Below are positions 10,434 through 20,000 of a DNA stretch of 48,884 bases, in pieces. The notes under the pieces were generated by a model. That model was not told where the DNA came from. It did no database searches and was given only the letters and a program-made list of their open reading frames with translations. Origin of the DNA: Acidobacteriota bacterium (GTDB taxonomy: Bacteria > Acidobacteriota > Terriglobia > Bryobacterales > UBA6623); assembly GCA_027624045.1 (NCBI GenBank), contig JAQBUE010000015.1, positions 1-48,884 of the forward strand, in the 5' to 3' direction. Position numbers and translations under genes: made by a program. Each line of letters begins with the position of its first letter. The first letter of the stretch is position 1.

Positions 10434-11521
10434 CCGGCCAGTACTCGGCGCGCGACTTCGATTGGGTGCTAATCGGACTGTCACTCGCGATCGCGGCGCT
10501 CGGTGTGGTCGAGATCTATAGCGCGACACTCAGCACGCAATGGCAAGACGCCCACCTGCGGCAAGTGATGTGGATCGTCGTGGGACTGGCGCTGATGTGG
10601 GTGGTCTCGGCGGTAGATTACAACTGGTGGGTCGAGCACGTGCCGGCCTTTTATGTAGTGGCATTCGGACTGCTGCTGATCGTGTCTGTTTTTGGCTACA
10701 TTGGCGGCGGGGCGCGGCGCTGGCTGGCGCTGCCGGGCGGCGCCAGTCTCCAAATCTCGGAATTTGTCAAAGTGGTGCTAGTATTGTTGGTAGCGTACAT
10801 GTTCGGCGAGTTGCCACGCGAACGCATCAAGCTTGCGAAATTGGGGCGACTGGCGGGGATGTTCGCGTTGATGATGCTGGTGGTGGGGGCGCAACCCGAC
10901 CTCAGCACGGCTTTGAGTTATGTACCCATCTTGGGAATCGGTGCCGCGATGGCCGGGGTCCGCTGGAAGAACTGGGCCGCGCTCGTCATTGTTTGCGCCT
11001 TGGCTGTACCCATAGGCTGGTATTCTCTGAAGCCCTATCAAAAGGAACGGCTCGTCGCCTACATGAATCCAGAAAGCGATCCGCAGGATACTGGCTACCA
11101 GGCAATTCAGTCCCGGATCGCGGTCGGTTCGGGTGAGATTTGGGGTAAGGGTCTGGCGGGCGGGACGCAGACACAGTTGCGGTTTCTGCCGACCCCGCAT
11201 ACGGACTTCATTTTTTCAGCCTACGCGGAGGAAAGCGGCTTTGCGGGTGTTGTCGTCGCGCTGACGCTGTACTTCGCACTTCTGATGAAAATCGTGAGCA
11301 ACGCACAAACGTCCGCTGATAACTCGGGCATGTATATTTGCATGGGTGTCGCGGCCGTCTTGTTCTTTCATGTGGTTGTGAATATTGCTATGGTCGTGGG
11401 GCGAATGCCCGTCACGGGCATTCCGCTGCCGCTGATGAGCTACGGAGGATCCAATACGATCACAACGTTCATGCTGCTAGGGTTGGTGAACAACGTTCGG
11501 CTAAGGCGGTTCACAAATTAG
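10430..11521 (+). CDS. rodA: SEDS peptidoglycan glycosyltransferase RodA
   Basis: A 363-residue SEDS-family membrane protein with about ten helices, polymerising lipid II into glycan strands for the elongasome. The ATG at 10430 overlaps the mrdA stop (ATGA) and gives the family start MTGQYSARDFDWVLIGL; upstream in-frame starts lie inside mrdA. Family signatures include GGGARRWLALPG near residue 96, AGVRWKNWAA, and the C-terminal GRMPVTGIPLPLMSYGGSN. The catalytic-loop Asp is in the QPDLSTAL segment near residue 156. It closes the elongasome block; a 413-bp non-coding stretch follows. Confidence 0.96.
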   Translation: MTGQYSARDFDWVLIGLSLAIAALGVVEIYSATLSTQWQDAHLRQVMWIVVGLALMWVVSAVDYNWWVEHVPAFYVVAFGLLLIVSVFGYIGGGARRWLALPGGASLQISEFVKVVLVLLVAYMFGELPRERIKLAKLGRLAGMFALMMLVVGAQPDLSTALSYVPILGIGAAMAGVRWKNWAALVIVCALAVPIGWYSLKPYQKERLVAYMNPESDPQDTGYQAIQSRIAVGSGEIWGKGLAGGTQTQLRFLPTPHTDFIFSAYAEESGFAGVVVALTLYFALLMKIVSNAQTSADNSGMYICMGVAAVLFFHVVVNIAMVVGRMPVTGIPLPLMSYGGSNTITTFMLLGLVNNVRLRRFTN

Positions 11522-11934
11522 TGATGCCGTCGAGCCGTTTAGTGTGGCAGGTCCCGGGGCCTGAAACCGGTTCGGCGTTAGCCGGCCAGGATCGACGCCC
11601 GGGAGTCGAAACAAGTTTAGAGCCGTGTTGCTGTTTGGCGGCGGGCGGCGAGCAGAAGTTGAGTTTTTTTGAAAAGTTAAGGAATGGGACGGACGAACGC
11701 CTGAGGTCTGCGTAAGCGGAGGGCGGGTTCTCCTGGTAACCGGTGTAGAGCGAGCTAGTCGTTGACGGGATCGCTCCGCCGGTGAAACGGAAGATTGTGG
11801 AGTCGGCCACAACGCTGCTTTTGCGAGCAGTGGGCCGCGCTCCTTCAAGACGGAAGCTGCTGAGATGAGAGATCAGCTCCGAGGCTTTCGTCATACCCGC
11901 CACGATCGGGTCCTCCGTCCCAAGGAGGTGTCCC
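11522..11934 (+). other. long leader of the RNase E/G gene
   Basis: 413 bp without a credible gene; minus-strand frames here (11511-11903) have no protein-like features. The stretch is rich in short inverted repeats, including GATCGCTCCGCC-type and GCTGCTTTTGCGAGCAG elements, and a T7 run at about 11663. It most likely holds the rng promoter and a structured 5' leader. RNase E genes of Enterobacteria are autoregulated through their 5' leader, so an autoregulatory role here is plausible by analogy, not shown. Confidence 0.4.
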
Positions 11935-11937
11935 CTG
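11912..11937 (+). promoter_or_regulatory. perfect Shine-Dalgarno before a CTG start, in a small hairpin
   Basis: AAGGAGGTG occurs at 11922-11930, six bases after AGGAGG comes CTG at 11935, in frame with RNase E/G. CCTCC at 11912-11916 can pair with GGAGG at 11924-11928 across a seven-base loop, which would hide the ribosome-binding site. In-frame sequence upstream runs back to a TGA at 11866 with no ATG, GTG or TTG. Confidence 0.7.
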
Positions 11938-14895
11938 TCTAGAGAATTAGTAATTTCCTCAACGCAACACGAAACTCGTCTGGCTATTCTCGATGATGAT
12001 CAGCTTGTAGAGATCTACATCGAAAGGGAGTCAGATCAGGGACTTGCCGGCAGTATCCACAAGGGGCGCGTCACGCGCGTGCTTCCCGGCATGCAGTCGG
12101 CGTTCGTGGATATCGGCCTGGAGCGAGATGCATTCCTCTATGTCTCTGACTTTCTCGACACCTCCTCGGAGTTTGAAGAGGGTGAAGAGGCGATCGACGC
12201 AACCAACCGGAAGCCCAGCCGAGCGCCGCAGGTAGCCGGCGTGCCGGCCGACGACGCAGGGGGCGAGCTGGTCAGCGAGCCCAGCTCGGACGCTGCGAGC
12301 ACCGAGAGTAGCGCGGAAGGCGAAGAGGAGCGCGGCAGTCGCGAGGGTGGCGGGCGGCGCAGGCGCAGCCGGCGAGGGCGCCGCCGCGGAGGTCGCGAGC
12401 GCGGCCCTTCGGAGGTCCGTGACGGCGAAGGAGGTTTGCCGCAATCCAAGTACGCTCTCCTGCCGCAAGCCGGGCGAGAAGCGGCCGTGCCGAGCGGCGA
12501 GGATGTGGTGTCCCGGCCGAGCAAGAAGGAAGAACCGCAGGTTGAGAGTGCATTCGAGTTACTGCCGGGTGAGTCCCTCGCCAAGTACAGATCCGGCGCG
12601 GCGAGCCATGTGGTTGAGCAAGTTCACGAAAGAGAAGCGGATTCCCACAGCCAGCCAGCTGACGCTGAATCCGGGGACCCGCTCGATTCGCTGTCGGACG
12701 CCGAAGCTGGCGAGCAGCAGCAAGACAGTCAGCAAGGTGCCTCCGGCGCGGACCTGGTCGATGAACAAGAGCCGGATACGGGCGCTGCCGTCGCGCTACG
12801 GGGTGATGAAGACGAGCCCGACGATGATGAGGATGCCAACGATGACGGCCAAGACGACGATGACGATTCCGACGATCAGGAAGACGATTCCGGCGATGAC
12901 GACGAGGACGACGCCGAGAACGGCGATGAAGATGAAGATGAGGACGACGATAAGGGCATCGATTTCAGCGAACATCTCGCCGCGGCTGAGCGAATAGCCG
13001 CGCTCATAGAGGAGCAGGAAGGCGACGACGTCACCGCAGGCGAGGAAGAAACCGATTCGGGCGCTGAGGATGACGACGCCGAAGAGGACGAGGAGTATGG
13101 CGCGCCTCAAGACGACGAACAGAAAGAGGAGATTAGCGAGTTTCGCAGCGATGTGCAGGAGCAAGAGCGGGACGATGACTCCGGGGCTTCTTTCATCGAC
13201 GAAACCGGTGATCGACACGACAGCGATCACGAAGAAAAGCGTCTCACCCCTGGACGACCGCGCGACGAACAACCACGCGACGACGGCGCACGGGACGTAG
13301 CGGCAGCCGGGCCATCGGTTGGCGACGATGAGCGCGTTGCCACTGTTCCAGGGCAACCTGAAAGCGCCGCTATTCGCGGCGACCGGTCTGAGTCCCGGAA
13401 TCTGCAGCGCCGCGGCCGCCGGGGACGCCGCCGGGGTGGCCGGTCAAGAGATCGGCAGCCGAACGAAGAGAGAGATCAGGCGGCGACCGCGAACCAAGCG
13501 GTCGTCGAGACATCTGACGGATCCGGAAGACCTGAGAGATCTGAGAGATCCGGCAGGCCTGAGAGATCCGGGAGATCCGGCAGACCTGAGAGATCCAGGA
13601 GACCCGAGCGATCTGGAAGACCTGAGAGATCTGACAGGTCTGACAGGCCCGACAGGTCCGAGAGGACTGAGAGATCCGAGAGTTCCAGTAGCGGCAAGAT
13701 TACAGACATGCTGCAAAAGGGGAATGAGATTCTTGTGCAGATCGCCAAGGAGCCCCTTGGCAAGAAAGGTGCGCGCATTACCTCTCACATCGCCTTGCCG
13801 GGACGCTATCTCGTCTACATGCCGACCGTCGATCACGTCGGCGTTTCCAGGAAGATCGCGTCGTTCGAGGAGAGAAAGCGGCTTCGTCACATCGTTCGCA
13901 CCTATCGGACTGGCATGCCCGGCGGTTTTATCGTACGGACGGCCGGCAGCGGAACGCCGGAAGAAGAAATCCGCGGCGATATGCTTTTCCTCTACAACTT
14001 GTGGCTTGATATTCGCCAGAAATCCGACGACCGCCGCAACCCGGGACTCGTCCATCAGGACCTGGACATCGTCGAGCGCATCCTGCGCGATCAACTCGAC
14101 GAAGACTTCAAAGCGATTTGGGTGGACGCCGAGGACGAGTACGAGCGCATTCTCAGATTCGTCGAGCGCTTCCAGCCGAGCCTGCTGTCGAGGGTGAAAC
14201 TCTATACCCGGCGGCGTCCCGTGTTTGACGAGTTCAATATCACGGCCGCCATCGAGAAGGCGATGCGCCCGAAGGTCTGGCTCAAATCGGGCGGATACAT
14301 CGTGATCAATCAGACCGAAGCGCTCGTCGCCGTGGACGTGAATACGGGCAAGTATGTCGGCAAATCAGACCGCCTCGAAGATACGATCGTCAACACCAAC
14401 ATCGAAGCGGCGGCGGAGGTTGTGCGGCAGATCCGCCTGCGCGACTTGGGGGGCATCATCGTGGTCGATTTCATCGACATGGACGACCGCAAGAATCGCC
14501 AGAAGGTGCAGGAGGTCTTGGAACAAGCGATGCGAGCTGATCCGGCGCCGTCGAAGTCGCTGTCGTTTAACGATTTCGGTCTTGTCGCGATTACGAGAAA
14601 GAGGGTCAAGCAGTCACTCGAGCGAACGCTGTGCTCGCCGTGCCCCAGTTGCAATGGTTCAGGTCATGTGAAGTCAGAGACCACGGTCATTCTCGAGATT
14701 CTCGAGGAGGCGCACAAGATAGCCCCGGGCATGGATCCGCAGAGGGACATTACGCTGCGCGTCAATCCGGAAATCGGCCGCGTGCTGAAGTCACGTAAGA
14801 ACGACTATCTTCAGGAGATCGAGACCATCCTGAAGAGCCATATCGTTGTGCGAAGCGATCTTTCGCTGCACCGCGAGCGCTTTGACATCAATTAG
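11935..14895 (+). CDS. rng: ribonuclease E/G with large S1-domain insertion, CTG start
   Basis: A 986-residue Rne/Rng endoribonuclease for rRNA maturation and mRNA decay. The first canonical in-frame starts (GTG 12073, ATG 12079) would remove conserved residues; reading from CTG at 11935 restores the family N-terminus SRELVISSTQHETRLAIL and GSIHKGRVTRVLPGMQSAF, behind a perfect Shine-Dalgarno. The S1 domain begins at about residue 38, is interrupted after LYVSDFLD (residue 75), and resumes at KITDMLQKG (about 588). The 510-residue insert contains Arg-rich blocks, a strongly Asp/Glu-rich tract near 285-350 and RSGRPER-type repeats. The catalytic domain is intact: metal-binding D801 in AVDVNTGKY and D845 in VVDFIDM, and a Zn-link C903-P-S-C906. 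The gene continues into mtnP after 12 bp. Confidence 0.92.
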   Translation: MSRELVISSTQHETRLAILDDDQLVEIYIERESDQGLAGSIHKGRVTRVLPGMQSAFVDIGLERDAFLYVSDFLDTSSEFEEGEEAIDATNRKPSRAPQVAGVPADDAGGELVSEPSSDAASTESSAEGEEERGSREGGGRRRRSRRGRRRGGRERGPSEVRDGEGGLPQSKYALLPQAGREAAVPSGEDVVSRPSKKEEPQVESAFELLPGESLAKYRSGAASHVVEQVHEREADSHSQPADAESGDPLDSLSDAEAGEQQQDSQQGASGADLVDEQEPDTGAAVALRGDEDEPDDDEDANDDGQDDDDDSDDQEDDSGDDDEDDAENGDEDEDEDDDKGIDFSEHLAAAERIAALIEEQEGDDVTAGEEETDSGAEDDDAEEDEEYGAPQDDEQKEEISEFRSDVQEQERDDDSGASFIDETGDRHDSDHEEKRLTPGRPRDEQPRDDGARDVAAAGPSVGDDERVATVPGQPESAAIRGDRSESRNLQRRGRRGRRRGGRSRDRQPNEERDQAATANQAVVETSDGSGRPERSERSGRPERSGRSGRPERSRRPERSGRPERSDRSDRPDRSERTERSESSSSGKITDMLQKGNEILVQIAKEPLGKKGARITSHIALPGRYLVYMPTVDHVGVSRKIASFEERKRLRHIVRTYRTGMPGGFIVRTAGSGTPEEEIRGDMLFLYNLWLDIRQKSDDRRNPGLVHQDLDIVERILRDQLDEDFKAIWVDAEDEYERILRFVERFQPSLLSRVKLYTRRRPVFDEFNITAAIEKAMRPKVWLKSGGYIVINQTEALVAVDVNTGKYVGKSDRLEDTIVNTNIEAAAEVVRQIRLRDLGGIIVVDFIDMDDRKNRQKVQEVLEQAMRADPAPSKSLSFNDFGLVAITRKRVKQSLERTLCSPCPSCNGSGHVKSETTVILEILEEAHKIAPGMDPQRDITLRVNPEIGRVLKSRKNDYLQEIETILKSHIVVRSDLSLHRERFDIN
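13533..13680 (+). repeat. Arg/Ser/Glu/Pro repeat tract within the RNase E/G insertion
   Basis: Imperfect tandem units of about 9-21 bp (variants of GAGAGATCCGGCAGACCT) encode repeated R-S-G-R-P-E-R and R-S-D-R-P-D-R patterns. The tract lies just before the S1 domain resumes. It is charged and probably disordered; comparable Arg-rich segments in other RNase E proteins bind RNA. Confidence 0.75.
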
Positions 14896-14907
14896 CGAAC
14901 GGACTTC

Positions 14908-15762
14908 ATGAATCCCAAAATCGGAATCATTGGAGGCAGCGGCCTCTACAATATGCCGGAATTGACCGAGCGCGAAGAGCGTCCGGTGGAAACACCCTGG
15001 GGGGATCCCTCGGACGCGATTGTACTCGGGAGACTGGGCGGGCGTGAAGTCGCGTTTCTGGCCCGCCATGGCCGCGGCCACAGGATCATGCCTTCGAATC
15101 TCAATTTCCGCGCCAATATCTATGCTCTCAAGCAACTCGGCGTGCGGTGGATTCTTTCATTCAGCGCCGTGGGGTCGTTGCGGGAACAACTCAAACCGCT
15201 GGATTTCTGCATCCCGGATCAATTCGTGGACCGCACGCGCGGTCGGGCTTCGACGTTCTTTGACGAAGACATCGTCGTTCATGTGGCGTTCGCGGACCCG
15301 GTTTGCGCGGTGCTGGCCGATGCGGCCGAAAAGGCCTGTGAGCACGTCGGCGTGACGGTGCATCGTGGCGGAACGTATTGCTGCATGGAGGGTCCGCAGT
15401 TCTCGACGCGGGCCGAATCGCTTCTGTATCGTTCGTGGGGGCTCGACGTGATCGGGATGACTAACCTCCAGGAAGCAAAATTGGCGCGTGAGGCGGAGAT
15501 GTCTTACGCCACGATCGCCATGGTCACCGACTACGACTGCTGGCATGACGATCACGACGCCGTAACGGTCGAGCAGGTGATCGCCTATCTCACCAAGAAC
15601 GCCGAGAACGCCCAGGCCGTCGCGAAAGAGGCCGTCAAACGGATTCCGGAAGGCGAGAGTCCCTATGCTTCGGCGATCAAGAACGCTGTGCTTACCGACC
15701 GCTCGACGATCTCGGAAGCATCAAAAAAGAAGTACGACTTGCTAATCGGCAAGTATCTGTAG
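14908..15762 (+). CDS. mtnP: S-methyl-5'-thioadenosine phosphorylase
   Basis: A 284-residue purine phosphorylase of the MTAP/PNP family. It splits 5'-methylthioadenosine, a by-product of polyamine and S-adenosylmethionine metabolism, into adenine and 5-methylthioribose-1-phosphate. The phosphate loop GIIGGSGLY is at residues 6-14. The segment ARHGRGHRIMPSNLNFRANI is the MTAP signature, and MEGPQFSTRAES with GMTNLQEAKLAREAEM forms the substrate pocket. TDYDCW near residue 211 carries the base-recognising Asp pair seen in MTAP and hexameric PNPs. Length is normal. It starts 12 bp after rng and is followed by a PfkB kinase after 10 bp. Confidence 0.95.
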   Translation: MNPKIGIIGGSGLYNMPELTEREERPVETPWGDPSDAIVLGRLGGREVAFLARHGRGHRIMPSNLNFRANIYALKQLGVRWILSFSAVGSLREQLKPLDFCIPDQFVDRTRGRASTFFDEDIVVHVAFADPVCAVLADAAEKACEHVGVTVHRGGTYCCMEGPQFSTRAESLLYRSWGLDVIGMTNLQEAKLAREAEMSYATIAMVTDYDCWHDDHDAVTVEQVIAYLTKNAENAQAVAKEAVKRIPEGESPYASAIKNAVLTDRSTISEASKKKYDLLIGKYL

Positions 15763-15772
15763 CAGGAGCGCA

Positions 15773-16687
15773 ATGTCTTTGCTTGTTGTTGGTTCGGTTG
15801 CTTATGACGGCGTGGAAACACCGCACGGAAAGGTCGAGCGGATGCTCGGCGGGGCCGGCACGTATATCGCGCTGGCTGCCAGTCACTTCAGTCAGGTCAG
15901 GCTGGTCGGCGTGGTCGGTGATGATTTCGAGCCCGAAGACGAACAGTTGCTGGCCGCGCACGGCGTCGATCTCGAAGGGCTCGAAAAACGGCCCGGGAAA
16001 ACCTTCTTCTGGTCGGGTGTGTATTCCGCGGATATGAATGAGCGGGAGACTCTGACAACGCAGCTCAATGTCTTCGCGGATTTTGATCCTCAGTTGCCGC
16101 CTTCCTACCGGGACTCACCCTACGCGGTGATCGGGAACATTCATCCGAAGCTACAGAAGCAGGTGCGCGACCAGATGAAGTCGCCGCTGTTCGTGGGTGG
16201 CGACACGATGAACTTTTGGATTGAGGGGACCCCCCTCGAGCTGGCGGCGGCGATTCGGCAGTGGGACTTCATCCTCATCAACGATGGCGAGGCGCGCGAG
16301 CTGACCGGCGAGCACAACCTGCGCAACGCCGCCAAGAAGATACTCGAAATGGGTCCGCATACCGTTGTCATCAAGCGCGGCGAGTATGGCGCGATTCTGT
16401 TTCGGCCCGAGGGACACTTCATCGCGCCGGGCTTCCTTCTCGAAACCGTCTTCGATCCGACCGGCGCCGGGGATTCGTTCGCGGGCGGGTTCATGGGATA
16501 TCTCGCCGAACAAGAAATCGAGAGCCTCGACTCGGCGACGCACGAGCATCTGCGCAAGGCGATGATCTACGGCTCGGTGATGGGAAGCTTCTGTTGCGAA
16601 GAGTTCGGCGTCGGCCGCTTGCGAACTTTAACGCGGGACGATATCGAGGCACGCTACCGCGAGTTCAAGGCGTTTACGGAATTCTGA
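15773..16687 (+). CDS. PfkB-family carbohydrate/nucleoside kinase
   Basis: A 304-residue ribokinase-fold kinase. The N-terminal substrate strand reads LLVVGSVAYDGVETPHG, with the Gly pair GGAGTYIALAASHF near residues 26-39. The anion-hole and catalytic base motif DPTGAGDSFAGGFMGYL has catalytic Asp at residue 234. An AGGAG element precedes the ATG. Adjacency to mtnP suggests a salvage role, for example adenosine or a thio-sugar, but MTAP already yields a phosphorylated sugar, so the substrate is not obvious. Ribokinase, adenosine kinase and sugar kinase activities are all possible. A non-coding stretch of 355 bp follows. Confidence 0.85.
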   Translation: MSLLVVGSVAYDGVETPHGKVERMLGGAGTYIALAASHFSQVRLVGVVGDDFEPEDEQLLAAHGVDLEGLEKRPGKTFFWSGVYSADMNERETLTTQLNVFADFDPQLPPSYRDSPYAVIGNIHPKLQKQVRDQMKSPLFVGGDTMNFWIEGTPLELAAAIRQWDFILINDGEARELTGEHNLRNAAKKILEMGPHTVVIKRGEYGAILFRPEGHFIAPGFLLETVFDPTGAGDSFAGGFMGYLAEQEIESLDSATHEHLRKAMIYGSVMGSFCCEEFGVGRLRTLTRDDIEARYREFKAFTEF

Positions 16688-17042
16688 CCGCGGGGGCCTG
16701 TCCTGCCTAATGGCTGGCCGGCCGGCCCGCGCCGCCACGCTTCAGGCCCGCCGAGTCCCGAGCCTGCCGGACTCAGGCTCCCAGCACCCGATCCCCGACG
16801 TACTTAAACTAACATTGGCGCCGAGACAGACGTAACAACCGTGAGTAAACCCACTGCAATCTGCTCACTGCCTGTGAGAGAATTACAAGCATACGCAGAT
16901 ACCACTTTCTAGTGGCTGTCGAATCGAGGAGATTCAGGGCTCGCTGATTCGGCGGAAAGTCGGGCTCATCGAAGGGGTGCCCGGAAGGGCGCGCCAGTAG
17001 TTTCTAGCCCGAGGTGTCTCAGGTATTAGGGGGTATTTTCAA
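16688..17042 (+). other. intergenic region with hairpins, receptor promoter region
   Basis: 355 bp without a gene. Visible elements are the overlapping inverted repeats at 16753-16780 (listed separately), a hairpin CTCAC-tgcct-GTGAG at about 16864-16878, and CCACT-ttct-AGTGG at about 16901-16914. No T-tract terminator or clear -35/-10 pair was seen. AGGGGG about 11 bases before the ATG at 17043 is the likely ribosome-binding site of the receptor. Confidence 0.45.
16753..16780 (+). repeat. interleaved inverted repeats, pseudoknot-like
   Basis: GAGTCC (16753-16758) is complementary to GGACTC (16769-16774), and GAGCCTG (16760-16766) to CAGGCTC (16774-16780). The pairs interleave as 1-2-1'-2', so RNA could form either of two hairpins or, sharing one base, an H-type pseudoknot. 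No function can be assigned. Confidence 0.5.
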
Positions 17043-20000
17043 ATGCAAACACCAATGTTCAGATATGTTTCTGTTGCTCTGCTGACGCTGGCGCTTTCCG
17101 CGTTCAACGTTCAGTACCTCGACGCTCAGGCCATTACGGCCAAGATAGTCGGCACTGTGACCGATCAGACTGCCGCGACTGTTCCCGGCGCGACGGTCAC
17201 GATCACCAACCAGGCAACCAATGTCGTGCGGTCCGAAGCGACCAGCGAAGTTGGCAACTACGAATTCTCGTTCCTGCCCATCGGCAGCTACACCTTATCC
17301 GTCGAGTCTTCCGGCTTCCAGAAAGCCCAGGTCACCGACATTGCTTTGGACGTAGATCAAGTTGCGCGTGTTGACGTCAGTCTGACGCTCGGCGAGGTCA
17401 CCTAGGTCATCTCGGTGGAAGCTGACGCACTCACGCTCCAAACCGAGGACGCCACCGTCGGCACCGTCATCGACAGCAAGAAAGTCGTCGACCTGCCGCT
17501 GAATGGCCGTTCGTTCGTGCAGTTGGCGCTGCTCACACCGGGCGTCAATCCCGGTACACCGGGCTCGATCACCGTTCGCCGCCAGCGCGGTTCCGTCGGA
17601 CAGGACGTCGGTATGTCCGCCAACGGCGCGCGCGATACGCAGAACCGTTTCTACTACGACGGCATTGAGGCCATGGACCTCGACAGCTACAGTTTCAGCT
17701 TTTCGCCCTCGATTGACGCCATTGATCAGTTCAAGGTGCAGAGCAGCACGTATTCGTCGGAAGTCGGCGGCGCTCCCGGTGGTCAAGTCAACCTCATGAC
17801 CAAGAGCGGCACCAGCAGTTTCCACGGCGGCGCTTGGTGGTTCAACCGCAATGACGCCGTTTCTGCCTTGCCGGCTTTTACGCCGTTCAGCGAGGACGCC
17901 CAGCCGCCCAGGCTCAACCGCAACCAGTACGGTGCGAACATCGGCGGGCCGATCGTCAGCAATAAGGCCTTCTTCTTCTTTAATTGGGAAAACGGCCGCC
18001 AAATCGCCGGCCAGAACACCCGTACCGCGTTCGTTCCTCCTCCGGCCCTTCGGAATGGGGACTTCTCTGGAGCCGCGGCGACTTTGTTCGATCTGGAAAC
18101 CGGCAACCCGTTTACGAACAACCAGATTCCCACCAGTCGTATCCGCGGCTACGCAAGTAGTTTTCTCAGTCAGTTCACGCCGCTCCCCAATGTCACGGGA
18201 GAGTCGGCATTCAATTTTCGGGCGCCCTCCGGTTCCGCTCCGATCGAGCAAGACCAGTACATCACCCGCGTCGACTACCACCTGTCCAACAGCAATACTC
18301 TCAACGGTAGTTACATGTTTAATGACCAGGAAGATAACAATGTCGGCTTCCTTACGCCGTGGGACAATCAGCGCGGGAACCAAGGGCGCGCACAGTCCGC
18401 GACTTTGTCCGATACGCATACCTTCGGTTCGTCAGTCAACAACGAGGCGCGTTTCGGATGGCACAGGTTCTTCGAACACGAGTTTTTCGGCACGAGCGAA
18501 GACCCCAGCCTCGACATCGCCAACATCATCGGCATCTCGGGTGTCTCGACCGATCCACGCAACTTCGGTGCCCCTAACTTTTCGACTGGATACAGCGTAC
18601 CCGGCAGCCGCGGCATCGGTCCTCGGGACCGCCTCAATCAGCTCTGGCAGTTTAGCGACAATGTGTCGCTCACGCGGGGCAACCACTTTGTCAAGATGGG
18701 GCTCGTAATTGCCCGCCGCAATTGGACCTTCGACGAATCCGTGAACCCCCGAGGCTCTTTCAGCTTCGATCCGCGGACGCTGGCGGGCGGAGGAGGAGCG
18801 GCTGGCAGCCGCGACACTCAGTTCGGAGCGTTCCTGCTCGGTCTCGCGACAGATGCTCAGGTGAGCGTGGAACCGTTCGCCACCCGCATGAACAACTGGT
18901 CGCAGTCCTACTACTTGCAGGACGATTGGAAGGTGACGTCGAAGTTGACCTTGAACTTGGGGATGCGTTACGAATACTTCTCCGTTCCGGATCAGCGAGG
19001 AGCCCTCGCCAACTTCAACCTCGCGGATAGCGGTGGGTTCACTGCGTCAGAGCAATGGATTCGAGGCGTCCCGGGCATTGCGGACACTCCGGAAGGCGGC
19101 GCCGTCCCGACGAACTTCGTCAACAGCGATAAGAATAATTTCGGCCCTCGAATCGGCTTTGCTTATCGTGCGCCGGGAGACCTCGTGCTGCGTGGCGGGT
19201 ACGGCATCTACTTCACGCCTGAGATTACCAACTCCTGGACGGTTATGACGCTGAACGCCCCCATCGTCAACACCTTCGATTTCAGCGGCACGTTCAACGA
19301 TCCCGTGCAGGTCGAAACGGTCTTCTTGGGTGAAGGTGAGGCGCGCGGCCGTTTCGGCGCGTTTGCCGTCGATCCCAATCTCCGTGACAGCTACACGCAG
19401 CAGTGGAACTTCACGCTCCAGAAGCGTCTGCCGGGGGATTTCGTCGCTGATATTGGCTATGTCGGTTCGAAGGGCTCAAACCTGACTCTGGGCTTCGACT
19501 CCAATCGGCCGCTTGAGGTTGTAAATCCTGCCGATACGAGCCTTCCTTCGCTCTCCGCAAGAAGGCCTCTCGACGGATTCAACGCCGTGAATAGCGCCAA
19601 ATCGATCGCCAGCTCCACCTACCACTCACTGCAAGTCAAGCTGGAGAGGCGCTTGGCTCGCGGACTTTCGACGATCACGTCCTACACCTGGGCGAAGACT
19701 CTGAGCAACGCCGACATTAGTACGGTAGGCGGCGGCAGCTTCCTCGGCGGCGTACAGAACATCTTCGACCTCTCCAACGAGAGATCGCCGGCCGTCTTCG
19801 ATATTCGACACCGGGCCTCGCTCGCCTTGACTTACGCTCTGCCTGGTTTCGACAATCAACATGGCGCCGTTCGTCAGGTGTTCGGCGGTTGGCAAGCCAG
19901 TTCGATTATGACGTTTTCGACAGGCTTCGCTTCGGCTGTGAGCGGTGTTGGAGACACAACCGGCACCGGCGTCTCATCCCGGCCGAGTGTTGTCGCTGGG

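Noticed and set aside
12796..13356. Minus-strand hydrophobic frame that looks like a membrane protein
   Set aside because: It is the complement of the Asp-rich RNase E/G tract; GAC/GAT read backwards as GTC/ATC gives runs of Val and Ile.
17295..18419. Minus-strand frame of 374 codons opposite the TonB-dependent receptor
   Set aside because: Shadow of the receptor; the sense frame carries plug and barrel motifs.
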